The position numbers were made by a program, and so were the translations under genes. From Nocardioides islandensis (GTDB lineage Bacteria; Actinomycetota; Actinomycetes; Propionibacteriales; Nocardioidaceae): a stretch of DNA of 64,000 nt. Numbering within the stretch: position 1 is the stretch's first letter; every line of letters begins with the position of its first letter. The DNA lies in assembly GCF_015352455.1 (NCBI RefSeq), contig NZ_JADKPN010000001.1:744001-808000 (forward strand), in the 5' to 3' direction. This document shows, in pieces, positions 50,243-58,749 of this stretch. The notes under the pieces were generated by a model. It was not told the origin of the DNA. It did no database searches and saw only the letters and a program-made list of their open reading frames with translations.

Positions 50243-51496
50243 GTGGTTGGCAGGTTGACGAGGCGCGGCGATGTCCTGGCTCTGGTGCAGGCGGGCGGGC
50301 AGGGCTCGCGGATGGACGTGCTCACCCGCGAGCGGGCCAAGCCCGTGCTGCCGTACGGCGGCTCGCACCGCCTCATCGACTTCACGATGTCGAGCCTGGC
50401 GTACGCCGGGCTGGTCGACGTCTGGGTGAGCGTGGAGTACCAGGTCGCCTCGATCGACGACTACCTCTCGGGCGGCCGGCCGTGGAGCCTGGACCGCAAC
50501 CGCGGCGGGTTTCGCCGCATGGTGCCGCAGACCGGCAGCGGACCGGCGACCGAGGACGCGTTCGCGCACGGGAACGCCGACCTGCTGCTGCGGCTGAGCC
50601 GCGACCTCATCCACTTCGGCGCCCCGACGGTGCTGGTCTCCAGCGCCGACCACGTGTTCGCCGCGGACCTGGCCTCGACGATCGAGCGGCACATCGACTC
50701 GGGTGCCGACGCCACGGTGCTGACCTCGGAGGTGACCAAGCGGGAGGCGAGCTCGAACGTCGTGGTCCTCACCGGCCGCGGCGGCAAGGCCACCGGTGTC
50801 GAGGTGAAGCCGTCGCGTCCGTCGTCCGGCACGGTGGCGACGGAGATCTTCGTCTACCAGACCGAGCCGTTGCTGGAGGCGCTGTTCGAGCTGCGCCGCG
50901 AGCTGATGCACGAGCGCGACCCGGAGGACGACCCTGACGACTCGGGGCTGGGGGACTTCGGCGAGCACCTGCTGCCCAGGCTGATCTCCGGCGGGACGGT
51001 TCGGACCGAGCCCCTCCCCGGGTACTGGCGCGACCTGGGTCGCCCGGGCGCGTACCTCGACGGGCACCGCGACCTGCTGGCCGGGAAGGTGGACGTGTTC
51101 GGCCACGAGGGGTACCCGATCATCAGCCACTGGGACGACCAGCCGGCCGCCCGGCTGCGCGCGGGCTGCCACGTCGAGGACAGCCTCGTCTCGGCCGGGG
51201 CGGACGTGGCCGGCACGGTCGTCGGCTCGGTGCTCGGCCCCGGCGTGGTGGTCGAGGCCGGCGCGCACGTCGAGGACTCCGTGCTCTGGGCCGACGTCCG
51301 GGTCGAACGAGGGGCCCGGGTCACCACGACCGTCAGCGACGACCGCGCCGTGTTCTCCCGTGACTGCGTCGTCGGCGAGGTGCCGACCACGCGCGTGGCC
51401 CGCGACGAGGAGGTCACGCTGGTCGGTCGGGACAGCGTCGTGGGCCGCGCCCAGCGGGTGGCGGCGGGTGCCCGGCTCGAGCCGGGCACTACCTGA
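50243..51496 (+). CDS. Glucose-1-phosphate adenylyltransferase-like protein
   Basis: A 417-residue GlgC-like nucleotidyltransferase. The pyrophosphorylase signature is LALVQAGGQGSRMDVLTRER followed by AKPVLPYGG; RLIDFTMSSLAYAG and GTADA-like GPATEDAF follow; the C-terminal third is a left-handed beta-helix of hexapeptide repeats (GSVLGPGVVVEAGAHVEDSV). It could make ADP-glucose for glycogen or another NDP-sugar. The Q in AGGQG (usually GGRG or GGEG) is unusual. GTG 50243 is the most upstream plausible start. Confidence 0.75.
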   Translation: MVGRLTRRGDVLALVQAGGQGSRMDVLTRERAKPVLPYGGSHRLIDFTMSSLAYAGLVDVWVSVEYQVASIDDYLSGGRPWSLDRNRGGFRRMVPQTGSGPATEDAFAHGNADLLLRLSRDLIHFGAPTVLVSSADHVFAADLASTIERHIDSGADATVLTSEVTKREASSNVVVLTGRGGKATGVEVKPSRPSSGTVATEIFVYQTEPLLEALFELRRELMHERDPEDDPDDSGLGDFGEHLLPRLISGGTVRTEPLPGYWRDLGRPGAYLDGHRDLLAGKVDVFGHEGYPIISHWDDQPAARLRAGCHVEDSLVSAGADVAGTVVGSVLGPGVVVEAGAHVEDSVLWADVRVERGARVTTTVSDDRAVFSRDCVVGEVPTTRVARDEEVTLVGRDSVVGRAQRVAAGARLEPGTT

Positions 51497-51676
51497 TGAC
51501 CCCTTAGGGGTGTAGCGCCCTAGCCCTCGCGGAGCCTAGGTTCGGTCATACAGGGGACCTCCGGCACCGACACGCTCGGTCCGTGGGGGGCCACAGGCCC
51601 GGACCATTCGGCGGTCCGGGCCTGCGGCTTGTCCGGGCCCGGTTCAGTGCCCGTTCAGTGCCCGTTCAGTGCCCGT
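51497..51676. other. Short intergenic region
   Basis: 180 bp between convergent genes. GACCCCTTAGGGGTG near 51497 forms a weak hairpin, and a short tandem repeat begins at 51642. No gene seen. Confidence 0.4.
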
Positions 51677-51680
51677 TCAG
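51642..51680. repeat. 11-bp tandem repeat at the 3' end of a gene
   Basis: GTTCAGTGCCC occurs at 51642, 51653 and 51664, with a half copy at 51675. On the minus strand each unit carries TGA, and the partial copy includes the stop of the gene at 51677, so the stop is followed by three more TGA triplets. Confidence 0.7.
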
Positions 51681-52120
51681 GGCGTGTCAGGGGTGCCGGG
51701 GCCCGGCGGGCCGTCCAGGTCGTCCGTGGCGTCCGACCAGGTGTCGGTCGGCGGCGGGGGCTGCGGCCCTGCGGCCGGCGGCTCCAGCTCGCCCGGGTCA
51801 TCGGGCACGGGCGTCCATCGGCGGTCGGCGAGGGAGGCCACGCCGGCGCTGAGCTGGTCGCGCAGGTGGCCGACCCGCTCGGCGTACTTCCCCCCGGTCC
51901 GCTCATCGAGCCCGCTCGTCGCCCGGTCGATGAAGGCCTCGATGCCGTCGCGTCGCTCGTGGACGAACTGCCCGGCCACGCCGAGCCCGCGGAACACCGC
52001 GTCCTCGGCGGCCGAGGCCACCGCCTTCACCTTGTTCTCCAGGTCCAGGTCGTCGACGACCTGCTTGATCTGGTCGCTGATCGGCTTGTCGTCCCTGTGC
52101 TGTCCGTCGTGGTCGCTCAT
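51677..52120 (-). CDS. Small protein with MT0933/Rv0909-type antitoxin resemblance
   Basis: A 147-residue, charged, helical protein. The central segment FIDRATSGLDERTGGKYAER resembles the repeated motif of the Rv0909/MT0933 antitoxin-like family, and the rest is acidic with a Pro-rich tail (PPAAGPQPPPPTDTW). No toxin gene is adjacent, so toxin-antitoxin function is not supported by context. Start ATG 52120. Confidence 0.55.
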   Translation of the reverse strand: MSDHDGQHRDDKPISDQIKQVVDDLDLENKVKAVASAAEDAVFRGLGVAGQFVHERRDGIEAFIDRATSGLDERTGGKYAERVGHLRDQLSAGVASLADRRWTPVPDDPGELEPPAAGPQPPPPTDTWSDATDDLDGPPGPGTPDTP

Positions 52121-52151
52121 CGGGCACATGCACTGAGTCTAGGAAGGTTGC

Positions 52152-52376
52152 CTAGGCGCGGTACCGGAAGACGATCCGACCGCGCGCGAGGTCGTAGGGG
52201 CTGACCTCGACCAGGACCCGGTCCTCGGGCAGGACCTTGATGTAGTTCTTGCGGATCTTGCCGCTGATGTGGGCGAGCACGCGGTGTCCGTTGGCCAGCT
52301 CGACGCGGAACATCGCGTTGCGCAGCGCCTCGACGACGGTGCCCTCCATCTCGATGCCCTTCGGTGTGCGACTCAT
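52152..52376 (-). CDS. infA: Translation initiation factor IF-1 paralogue
   Basis: A 74-residue OB-fold protein with the full IF-1 signature: [40 protein letters not shown] and the terminal [15 protein letters not shown]. In Actinobacteria the main infA lies in the ribosomal cluster with map and rpmJ; this copy stands between an acetyltransferase and an antitoxin-like gene, so it is probably an extra copy. Its start overlaps the stop of the GNAT gene by ATGA (52373-52376). Confidence 0.9.
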   Translation of the reverse strand: MSRTPKGIEMEGTVVEALRNAMFRVELANGHRVLAHISGKIRKNYIKVLPEDRVLVEVSPYDLARGRIVFRYRA

Positions 52377-53083
52377 GCCAGCACCAGCTCGAGCTGGCTG
52401 GTCCCGCGTCGCCCGCCGACCGCCTCGACCAGCGCGACGGCGGGCAGGTTCGCCTCGTCGACGGTCGCCGACACGTCTCGCGTGCCGGCGTCGTGCAGGT
52501 CACCGAGCACGTGGGCGAGCAGCGCGCGGGCGATGCCGCGGCGGCGTACGTCGGGGCGCACGGCCACCAGCCCGACGACCGGTCGTCGTGGGACGGGCGC
52601 CAGGCGCAGCAGCCCGAGGTACTCGTCGCGCCAGGCCACCGCGGCGTACCGCGACGGGTCGCGCAGCAACGTCGGCTCGTCGATCGCGCGGAGCAGCGCC
52701 TTGAGCCGGTCGGGCTCGGCGCGGCCCCGCGCCACGATGGTCGTGGCCCGTGGTGGTCGCCCTGGGCCGAGGCTGGTGTGCGCCGGGTCGGTCGGCACGA
52801 CGTACTCCCACTCGCGCCGGGCCGGCACGAAGCCCACGCGGTGCCACTGCGCGGTGAGCTCGCGGTCGGCCTCGTCGACCAGGGTGTGCAGCGGTCGTGG
52901 GAGAGAGGCGAGCATCGCGCGCGCCACCAGGTCGAACGTGGTGCCGTGCCAGGCGTCGATGCTGACGAACAGCCGGCCGTCGGGACGGTACGTCGTGTGG
53001 CCGCGGCCGACGACGCCGTCGTCCTCGAGCGCGTGCCAGTGGCCGGCCGCGACGCGGACGACCTCGATCGTGGACTGCTTCAT
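52373..53083 (-). CDS. GNAT-family acetyltransferase
   Basis: A 236-residue protein with a C-terminal GNAT domain: the acetyl-CoA loop is [20 protein letters not shown], followed by the [18 protein letters not shown] segment. The N-terminal 150 residues may be a second, degenerate GNAT-like unit. Start ATG 53083 has GGAAGG 7 bases upstream. It is translationally coupled to the IF-1 paralogue and preceded by a short upstream peptide gene. Confidence 0.8.
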   Translation of the reverse strand: MKQSTIEVVRVAAGHWHALEDDGVVGRGHTTYRPDGRLFVSIDAWHGTTFDLVARAMLASLPRPLHTLVDEADRELTAQWHRVGFVPARREWEYVVPTDPAHTSLGPGRPPRATTIVARGRAEPDRLKALLRAIDEPTLLRDPSRYAAVAWRDEYLGLLRLAPVPRRPVVGLVAVRPDVRRRGIARALLAHVLGDLHDAGTRDVSATVDEANLPAVALVEAVGGRRGTSQLELVLA

Positions 53084-53132
53084 GGGGTTGCCTTCCGGGA
53101 GTGCCTGTCTCGCGCTCCCGGCGACCCCTTCG

Positions 53133-53186
53133 TCAGTCGCCGACCGTGACGACGAGGGGAGCGCCCACATCTGCCTGATCGGTCAT
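53133..53186 (-). CDS. Possible 17-residue upstream peptide
   Basis: ATG 53186 is preceded by AGGAGG 9 bases away, one of the best ribosome-binding sites in the region, and encodes MTDQADVGAPLVVTVGD before TGA at 53133. The GNAT gene begins 49 bases later. It is too short for family recognition; it could be a leader peptide that tunes translation of the GNAT-infA pair. Confidence 0.4.
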   Translation of the reverse strand: MTDQADVGAPLVVTVGD

Positions 53187-53379
53187 GGGGTTCCACCTCC
53201 TCGTGTCGTGCCACGGTCGCCGGCGACGCTACCCCGACTCGTCCGTGCCCCGCCTCCGCATTTGCGCAGCCGACCGCCGACGAGCCGCGCGGCCGGTGGC
53301 GACCTGTCGATTCCGTGGACCCTCGTCCGTCATCTCGGTGAGGCCGCCACCGGGGCGACCCAGAGCCAGGAGGTCTCCC

Positions 53380-53730
53380 ATGAGCCACCCCGTCGTGCAC
53401 GCAGAGATCCGTTCCAGCGACCCCGACGCCACGCGCGCGTTCTTCGGCGAGCTGTTCGGCTGGACGTACCCCACCGAGGGCGCGTTCCCCGGCTACACGT
53501 TCGTCGACACCGGTGTCCCGGACGCCCTGTACACCGCGATCAGCCCGCTCCAGGGGGAGAGCGACCTGGTCACCTTCTTCGTCGGCGTCGACGACATGGC
53601 CGCGAGCATCGCCTCGACCACCAGGCTCGGCGGGCGCGTGGTCCAGGAGCCCGTGGAGGTGCCGGGCGTGCGCTTCGCGCTCATCGAGGACCCGCAGGGT
53701 CACGTGGTCGGGCTCGCCCAGCAGCTCTGA
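53380..53730 (+). CDS. VOC (glyoxalase-like) protein
   Basis: A 116-residue VOC protein: the N-terminal VVHAEIRSSDPDATRAFFGE and LFGWTYP, then FFVGVDDMAASIASTTRLG and the terminal FALIEDPQGHVVGL. AGGAGG lies 7 bases before ATG 53380. Its last 31 bases overlap the convergent PrmC-like gene. Confidence 0.82.
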   Translation: MSHPVVHAEIRSSDPDATRAFFGELFGWTYPTEGAFPGYTFVDTGVPDALYTAISPLQGESDLVTFFVGVDDMAASIASTTRLGGRVVQEPVEVPGVRFALIEDPQGHVVGLAQQL

Positions 53731-54458
53731 GCCCGTCGAGGCTCGAACGCCACCACCACGTCGTCGTCCTCCTCGGCCAGCACGCGAGCACCCGTCGGCA
53801 CCTGGTCCCGCTCCAGCAGCGTGACGAGCACCCCGTCGGGCGACAGCCACGCGTCGAGCCCGGCCAGCACCTCGCGCAACGGGTCGAGACCGTCAGGGCC
53901 GCCGTCGACCGAGAGCGCCGGCTCGTGCGCGCGGAAGTCGGGGTGGACGTCGTCGAGGCGCGCGGTCGGGACGTGGGGGAGGTACGCGACGGCGAGGTCG
54001 ACCCGCCCCGTGAGCGACGCGGGCAGCCCCGACCACCACGAGCCGTCGTGGACCTCGAACCCGCCGGTACGTCGCGCACATGCGGCCGCGACCGGGTCCA
54101 GCTCCACGCCGTGCACCTCTGCGCCCGGGAGGAGCGCGGCGAGCGACGCGGCCAGGGCCCCGGCGCCGCACCCCAGGTCCACGACGACCCGGGCCGACGG
54201 CCGCAGCGAGACCGCCGGGGCGAGGATCGCCTCGGCCCGGCGGCGCGGCACGAAGACGCCGGGCGCGAGCGCAACCCGTACCGGTCCGAACTCCGCCCAC
54301 CCGACCACCTGCTCCAGCGGCATCCCGCCCGCGCGCGAGGCCACGGCGCCGGCGCGACTTTCGGCGGTCGCGAACGTCGACCAGATCGCCGCCGCCTCGT
54401 CCTCGGCGTGCACGCAGCCGGCCGCCCGCAGCGCGACGACGGCCTCCGCGAGCTCCAC
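53700..54458 (-). CDS. PrmC-related putative protein N5-glutamine methyltransferase
   Basis: A 252-residue SAM-dependent methyltransferase. The SAM motif is VVVDLGCGAGALAASLA, with GAEVHGVELDPVA following. It belongs with the PrmC-like group by the HEPALSVDGGPDGLDPLREV region, but the catalytic (N/D)-x-P-Y motif expected after VDLA reads AYLPHVP, so the glutamine-binding Asn seems absent. Start GTG 54458. Divergent from the aminotransferase gene. Confidence 0.75.
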   Translation of the reverse strand: MELAEAVVALRAAGCVHAEDEAAAIWSTFATAESRAGAVASRAGGMPLEQVVGWAEFGPVRVALAPGVFVPRRRAEAILAPAVSLRPSARVVVDLGCGAGALAASLAALLPGAEVHGVELDPVAAACARRTGGFEVHDGSWWSGLPASLTGRVDLAVAYLPHVPTARLDDVHPDFRAHEPALSVDGGPDGLDPLREVLAGLDAWLSPDGVLVTLLERDQVPTGARVLAEEDDDVVVAFEPRRAQSCWASPTT

Positions 54459-54501
54459 GCCGACAGCCTGGCAGGCTGGGCCGGACAGAGGGGCTGGAAG
54501 G

Positions 54502-55704
54502 ATGGCCGCCGTGTACGACGTCCAGGCACTGCGCGCCCACTTCCCGAGCCTCGCCGGCGGCACGGCGTACTTCGACGGCCCCGGCGGCACGCAGACGCCC
54601 GACGTGGTCGGCGACGCGGTCCGGCGCACGCTGACGCAGCCGCTGAGCAACCGCGGGGACCTGACCCCCGCCGAGCGGAACGCCGACGAGGCGGTGGTCG
54701 GCGCGCGGCGCGCGATGGCCGACCTGCTGGGCGCCGTGCCCGACGGCGTGGTGTTCGGCCGCAGCATGACGCAGCTGACGATGGACGTCTCGCGGGCGCT
54801 GGCCAAGGAGTGGGGCCCGGGCGACGAGGTCGTCGTGACCCGCCTCGACCACGACGCCAACGTCCGGCCGTGGGTGATCGCGGCCGAGGCCCGCGGCGCC
54901 ACGGTGAAGTGGGCCGACTTCGACCCCGAGACCGCCGAGCTCGACCCGGCAGCCGTGGCCGAGCAGATCACCGACCGCACCAAGGTCGTCGCGGTGACCG
55001 CCGCGTCCAACCTCCTCGGCACCCGACCCGACCTGCCCGCGATCGCCGAGGCCGCGCACGCCCACGGTGCCCTGCTGTACGCCGACGGCGTGCACCACAC
55101 GGCCCATGTGGCCACGGACCACACCGAGCTCGGTGCGGACCTGTACGCCTGCTCGCCGTACAAGTTCCTCGGCCCGCACTGCGGCGTCCTCGTCGCAGAC
55201 CCGGCGCTGCTGGAGACCATCCACCCGGACAAGCTCGCCCCCGCGACCGAGACGGTGCCGGAGCGGTTCGAGCTGGGCACGCTCCCCTACGAGCTGTTGG
55301 CCGGCACCACAGCGGCCGTCGACCTGCTGGCCTCGCTCGGCGACGGAGACGACCGGAGAGCCAGGCTGCGCACGGGTTTCGCGGCCATCGAGGAGCACGA
55401 GGACCGGCTCCGCGAGCGGCTCGAGGCCGGCCTCGCGATGCTTCCGCTGACGGTGCACTCGCGGGCCAAGCGGCGTACGCCGACGGTGCTGGTGACCTTC
55501 GCCGACGCGGAGACCGCGGACGTGTCGGTCGCCCTGGCCGAGCGCGACATCAACGCGCCGTCGAGCAACTTCTACGCGTGGGAGGCCTCGCACCGGTTGG
55601 GCCTCGGCGCGGACGGTGGCCTCCGCGTCGGGCTCGCGCCGTACTCCACGGAGGACGAGATCGACCGCCTCCTCACCGCCCTCGGCGAGATCCTCGCAAC
55701 CTAG
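54502..55704 (+). CDS. Class V aminotransferase / cysteine-desulfurase-like protein
   Basis: A 400-residue PLP enzyme. The Schiff-base Lys is K221 in ACSPYKFLGPHCG; the cofactor-binding region LLYADGVHHTAH and the N-terminal AYFDGPGGTQTP match the family of cysteine-desulfurase-like proteins. GGAAGG directly precedes ATG 54502. No Fe-S or sulfur-transfer genes are adjacent. Its stop overlaps the convergent kinase stop by 4 bases. Confidence 0.82.
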   Translation: MAAVYDVQALRAHFPSLAGGTAYFDGPGGTQTPDVVGDAVRRTLTQPLSNRGDLTPAERNADEAVVGARRAMADLLGAVPDGVVFGRSMTQLTMDVSRALAKEWGPGDEVVVTRLDHDANVRPWVIAAEARGATVKWADFDPETAELDPAAVAEQITDRTKVVAVTAASNLLGTRPDLPAIAEAAHAHGALLYADGVHHTAHVATDHTELGADLYACSPYKFLGPHCGVLVADPALLETIHPDKLAPATETVPERFELGTLPYELLAGTTAAVDLLASLGDGDDRRARLRTGFAAIEEHEDRLRERLEAGLAMLPLTVHSRAKRRTPTVLVTFADAETADVSVALAERDINAPSSNFYAWEASHRLGLGADGGLRVGLAPYSTEDEIDRLLTALGEILAT

Positions 55705-56663
55705 TCGAACGCTGCCCGCAGCCTCTCCTGCGCGGCCGGCGGGGCGCCGATCCGGTCCAGGCCCAGCAGGGCAGCGCCGAGGATCGGCGGAGCGGTCACG
55801 ACTCGCGGGGCGGCCTTGGGCGCCCGCTCGGCGAGCCCGCTCGTGATCGCGTCCATCAGCAGGGCGTGGCCCGCCGTCAGCACCCCGCCGCCGAGCACGA
55901 CGTCGATCGGCTCCTCGAGGACCCCCAGCCGGCGGACGGCCGTGGCGGCCAGCGTCACGACCTCCTCGGCCTGGCGCCGGACGACGTCGACGGCGATCGG
56001 GTCGCCCGCGTCGGCGACGTCGAAGAGGACCCGACCCAGCTCCCGGTGCCGTTCCTCGGGGATGGTCCCGACGTGCACGGCCTCGATCAGCTCCGCCATC
56101 GACGCCAGGCCGAAGTGTCGTGGCAGGGCAGTGCGCAGCGTCGTGTCCGGGCCGCGACCGTCCTCGGCCCGCGCCCCCCACCACATCGCCTCCTGCCACA
56201 GGTGGTCGCCGCCGCCCCAGTCGCCGGAGAGGTGCCCCACCGCGGCGAACCGCACCGTCGTCCCGTCCGGCAGCACGCCGGTGCAGTTGATGCCCGCCCC
56301 GCAGACGACTGCGATGCCCCGGGTCTCGTCGAGCCCGGCCCGCAGCAGGGCGAAGGTGTCGTTCAGGACCTCGTACGACGGCGCCCAGCCGACCTCCGCC
56401 ATGGCGACCTCGACGGCCTCCTCCTCGGCGGGGAAGTCGACGTTGGCCAGGCACGCCGACACGTGGGCGAGCCGCACCTCGCCGGCGGTGGCGAGGGCGG
56501 CCTCGACCGCCGGGGTCAAGGCGGCCAGCGCGGGGGCGGCGCCGAGACGGTGCGGACGGAACGGCCCGGTTCGCTGTCGGCCGAGCAGGTCGCCCTCGGC
56601 CGACACCACGCACACGTCGGTCTTGCTGTTGCCCGCGTCGACGGCCAGCACGGCGTCCGTCAC
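55701..56663 (-). CDS. BadF/BadG/BcrA-type sugar kinase (GlcNAc-kinase-like)
   Basis: A 320-residue ASKHA-fold kinase. N-terminal phosphate loop LAVDAGNSKTDVCVV, second phosphate region GIAVVCGAGINCTGV, and HLSGDWGGGDHLW, then VVLGGGVLTAGH near the C-terminus match N-acetylglucosamine-kinase-like proteins. Last gene of the glycoside operon; start GTG 56663 overlaps the GH4 stop (GTGA). It probably phosphorylates the sugar released or imported by the operon. Confidence 0.82.
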   Translation of the reverse strand: MTDAVLAVDAGNSKTDVCVVSAEGDLLGRQRTGPFRPHRLGAAPALAALTPAVEAALATAGEVRLAHVSACLANVDFPAEEEAVEVAMAEVGWAPSYEVLNDTFALLRAGLDETRGIAVVCGAGINCTGVLPDGTTVRFAAVGHLSGDWGGGDHLWQEAMWWGARAEDGRGPDTTLRTALPRHFGLASMAELIEAVHVGTIPEERHRELGRVLFDVADAGDPIAVDVVRRQAEEVVTLAATAVRRLGVLEEPIDVVLGGGVLTAGHALLMDAITSGLAERAPKAAPRVVTAPPILGAALLGLDRIGAPPAAQERLRAAFD

Positions 56664-57916
56664 GCCCACGGCAGGTGCTCCTCGTTGTGGGCGAGCAGGC
56701 GGTCGGTGAGACCGTCGGCGAGCTCCACCTGCCCGACGAGCGGGTGGGCGAGGAGCGCGTCGAAGACGCGTTGCCGTCCGCCGTGGACTGCGGCCTCGAG
56801 GGCGAGGTGCTCGTAGGCCGTCACGTGCGCGACGAGGCCGGCGTACAGCGGCTCGAGGGGGTCGACGGGCAGTGCCCTGGCGCCCGCACGGTCGACGCTG
56901 GCGGGTACCTCGATCACGGCGTCGTCCGGCAGGAACGGCAGCGTGCCGCCGTTGCGCAGGTTGACCACGTGGGTCGACGCGGCCCCGTCGCCGAGCAACG
57001 CCGCGGTCAGCTGCACCGCGACCTCGGAGTAGTACGCACCGCCACGCTGCGCGAGCAGCGCCGGCTTCTCGTCGAGCGACGGGTCGGCGTACATCTCCAG
57101 CAGGCGCTCCTCGATCCCGGCCACCTCCGCCGCGCGCTTGGGCCCAGCCTGCTGCTCGCGCACGACCTCGTCGTGGGCGTAGAAGTAGCGCAGGTAGTAC
57201 GACGGCACGACGCCCATCGCGACCAGGAGGGAGGGTGGCAGCCCCACCGAGTCGGCGAGCTCGTCGAGGTGGTCGGCCAGCAGGTCGGGCAGCCGGTCCA
57301 CGCCGTCGACGCGCACCGCCCGTTCCCACGTCAGGTGGTTGAGACCCACGTGGTCGAGCTCGACGCGTTCGGGTGCCACTCCGAGCAGCTCGGCGAACCG
57401 CCGCTGGAACCCGATCGCGGAGTTGCAGAGCCCGATCGCCCGGTGGCCGTCCTGCAGCAGGGCTCGGGTGACGATGCCGACGGGGTTGGTGAAGTCCACG
57501 ATCCACGCGTCCGGCGCGGCCGCCGTGACACGCCGGGCGATGTCGAGGACGACGGGCACCGTGCGCAGCGCCTTGGCCAGGCCGCCGGCCCCGGTCGTCT
57601 CCTGGCCGACGCAGCCGCACTCCAGCGGCCAGGTCTCGTCCCGCTGACGGGCGGCCTGACCGCCGACCCGCAGCTGGAGCAGCACGGCGTCGACGCCGTC
57701 GAGTGCGGGGTCCAGCTCGGTCGTGGTCGTCAGCCGGCCGGGATGGCCCAGCCGCGCCAGGATGCGCCGGCTCACGCCGGCGACCAGCTCGAGGCGGCGT
57801 ACGTCGGGGTCCACCAGCACCAGCTCGTCGACCGGCAGCACGTCGCGGAGACGGCCGAGGCCGTCCACGAGCTCGGGGGTGTACGTCGACCCGCCGCCGA
57901 CGACTGCCAGCTTCAT
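56660..57916 (-). CDS. GH4-family glycosidase (6-phospho-beta-glucosidase-like)
   Basis: A 418-residue NAD- and Mn-dependent glycosidase that cleaves by a redox-elimination route. The dinucleotide site is KLAVVGGGSTYTPELVDGL; metal and substrate residues lie in CNSAIGFQRRF (Cys) and HVGLNHLTW (His); NPVGIVTRALLQD is also typical. Most GH4 enzymes act on PTS-made phosphosugars, yet no PTS gene is here. Start ATG 57916 overlaps the permease stop (ATGA, 57913-57916). Confidence 0.87.
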   Translation of the reverse strand: MKLAVVGGGSTYTPELVDGLGRLRDVLPVDELVLVDPDVRRLELVAGVSRRILARLGHPGRLTTTTELDPALDGVDAVLLQLRVGGQAARQRDETWPLECGCVGQETTGAGGLAKALRTVPVVLDIARRVTAAAPDAWIVDFTNPVGIVTRALLQDGHRAIGLCNSAIGFQRRFAELLGVAPERVELDHVGLNHLTWERAVRVDGVDRLPDLLADHLDELADSVGLPPSLLVAMGVVPSYYLRYFYAHDEVVREQQAGPKRAAEVAGIEERLLEMYADPSLDEKPALLAQRGGAYYSEVAVQLTAALLGDGAASTHVVNLRNGGTLPFLPDDAVIEVPASVDRAGARALPVDPLEPLYAGLVAHVTAYEHLALEAAVHGGRQRVFDALLAHPLVGQVELADGLTDRLLAHNEEHLPWA

Positions 57917-58749
57917 CCTTTGACTCCTGTCAGCGTGACGCCCTCGATGAAGGCCCGTTGGGCCATGAAGAACAGTGCGATCACCGGGGCCATCACCAGG
58001 AGCGTGGCGGCCATGGTGAGGTTCCAGTTGGTGTGGTGCGCGCTCTTGAACGTGCCCAGCCCGTAGCTCAGCGTCCACGCACCCGGGTTCTCGCTCGTGT
58101 AGATCTGCGGCCCGAAGTAGTCGTTCCAGCAGTAGAAGAACTGGAACAGCGCGACCGCCGCGATCGCGGGCTTGATCATCGGCAGCACCACCCGGAGCAG
58201 CACCTGGAGCTCACCGGCGCCGTCGACCTTGGCTGCGTCCAGGTACTCGCGGGGCACGGTGACGAGGAACTGGCGCAGCAGGAAGATCGAGTACGCGTCA
58301 CCGAAGGCGAGCGGGATGATCAGCGGCCACAGGGTGCCCGAGAGGTGCAGCTGCTTGGCCCAGACGAGGTACATCGGGATGATCACCACCTGCGGCGGCA
58401 GCATCATCGTCGCGATCACCATCATCATCGCCAGCCGGCGGCCGCGGAACCGGAAGTGCGCGAGTGCGTACGCCACCGGGACGCTCGACACCACGGTCAG
58501 GACGGTCCCCGCGGCGGCGTAGACGAGCGTGTTGCGCCACCACGTCCCGAACCCGGGCGTCTGCCAGACGTCGACGAGGTTGTGCCACTGGAAGGGGTTC
58601 GGCCACAGGTCGCGGCTGAGCGACTGCTGGTCGGTCATCAGCGCCGTGAGCGCCACGAACACGAACGGCAGCACGAAGAACAACGTGGCCGCGACCGCGA
58701 AGGCGTGCACGGCGACCCACTCGAGCGATGCGCGGACCCTGGGCGTCAT
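57913..58749 (-). CDS. Carbohydrate ABC transporter permease (MalG-like)
   Basis: A 278-residue permease with about six membrane helices. The EAA loop is EYLDAAKVDGAGELQVLLRV. N-terminal LEWVAVHAFAVAATLFFVL is the first helix. Start ATG 58749 overlaps the previous permease stop by ATGA. It pairs with the MalF-like permease and the family 1 binding protein; the ATPase is not in the operon and may be a shared MsiK-type protein, as is common in Actinobacteria. Confidence 0.88.
   Translation of the reverse strand: MTPRVRASLEWVAVHAFAVAATLFFVLPFVFVALTALMTDQQSLSRDLWPNPFQWHNLVDVWQTPGFGTWWRNTLVYAAAGTVLTVVSSVPVAYALAHFRFRGRRLAMMMVIATMMLPPQVVIIPMYLVWAKQLHLSGTLWPLIIPLAFGDAYSIFLLRQFLVTVPREYLDAAKVDGAGELQVLLRVVLPMIKPAIAAVALFQFFYCWNDYFGPQIYTSENPGAWTLSYGLGTFKSAHHTNWNLTMAATLLVMAPVIALFFMAQRAFIEGVTLTGVKG

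Noticed and set aside
52269..56816. A 1515-codon open frame on the plus strand
   Set aside because: It crosses several well-supported genes on both strands and its translation is Arg/Ala/Pro-rich low complexity without any domain; this is a GC-bias shadow.
56660..57916. Malate/lactate dehydrogenase
   Set aside because: The N-terminal dinucleotide fold is similar, but GGGSTYTPEL, CNSAIG and GLNHLTW are GH4 signatures.
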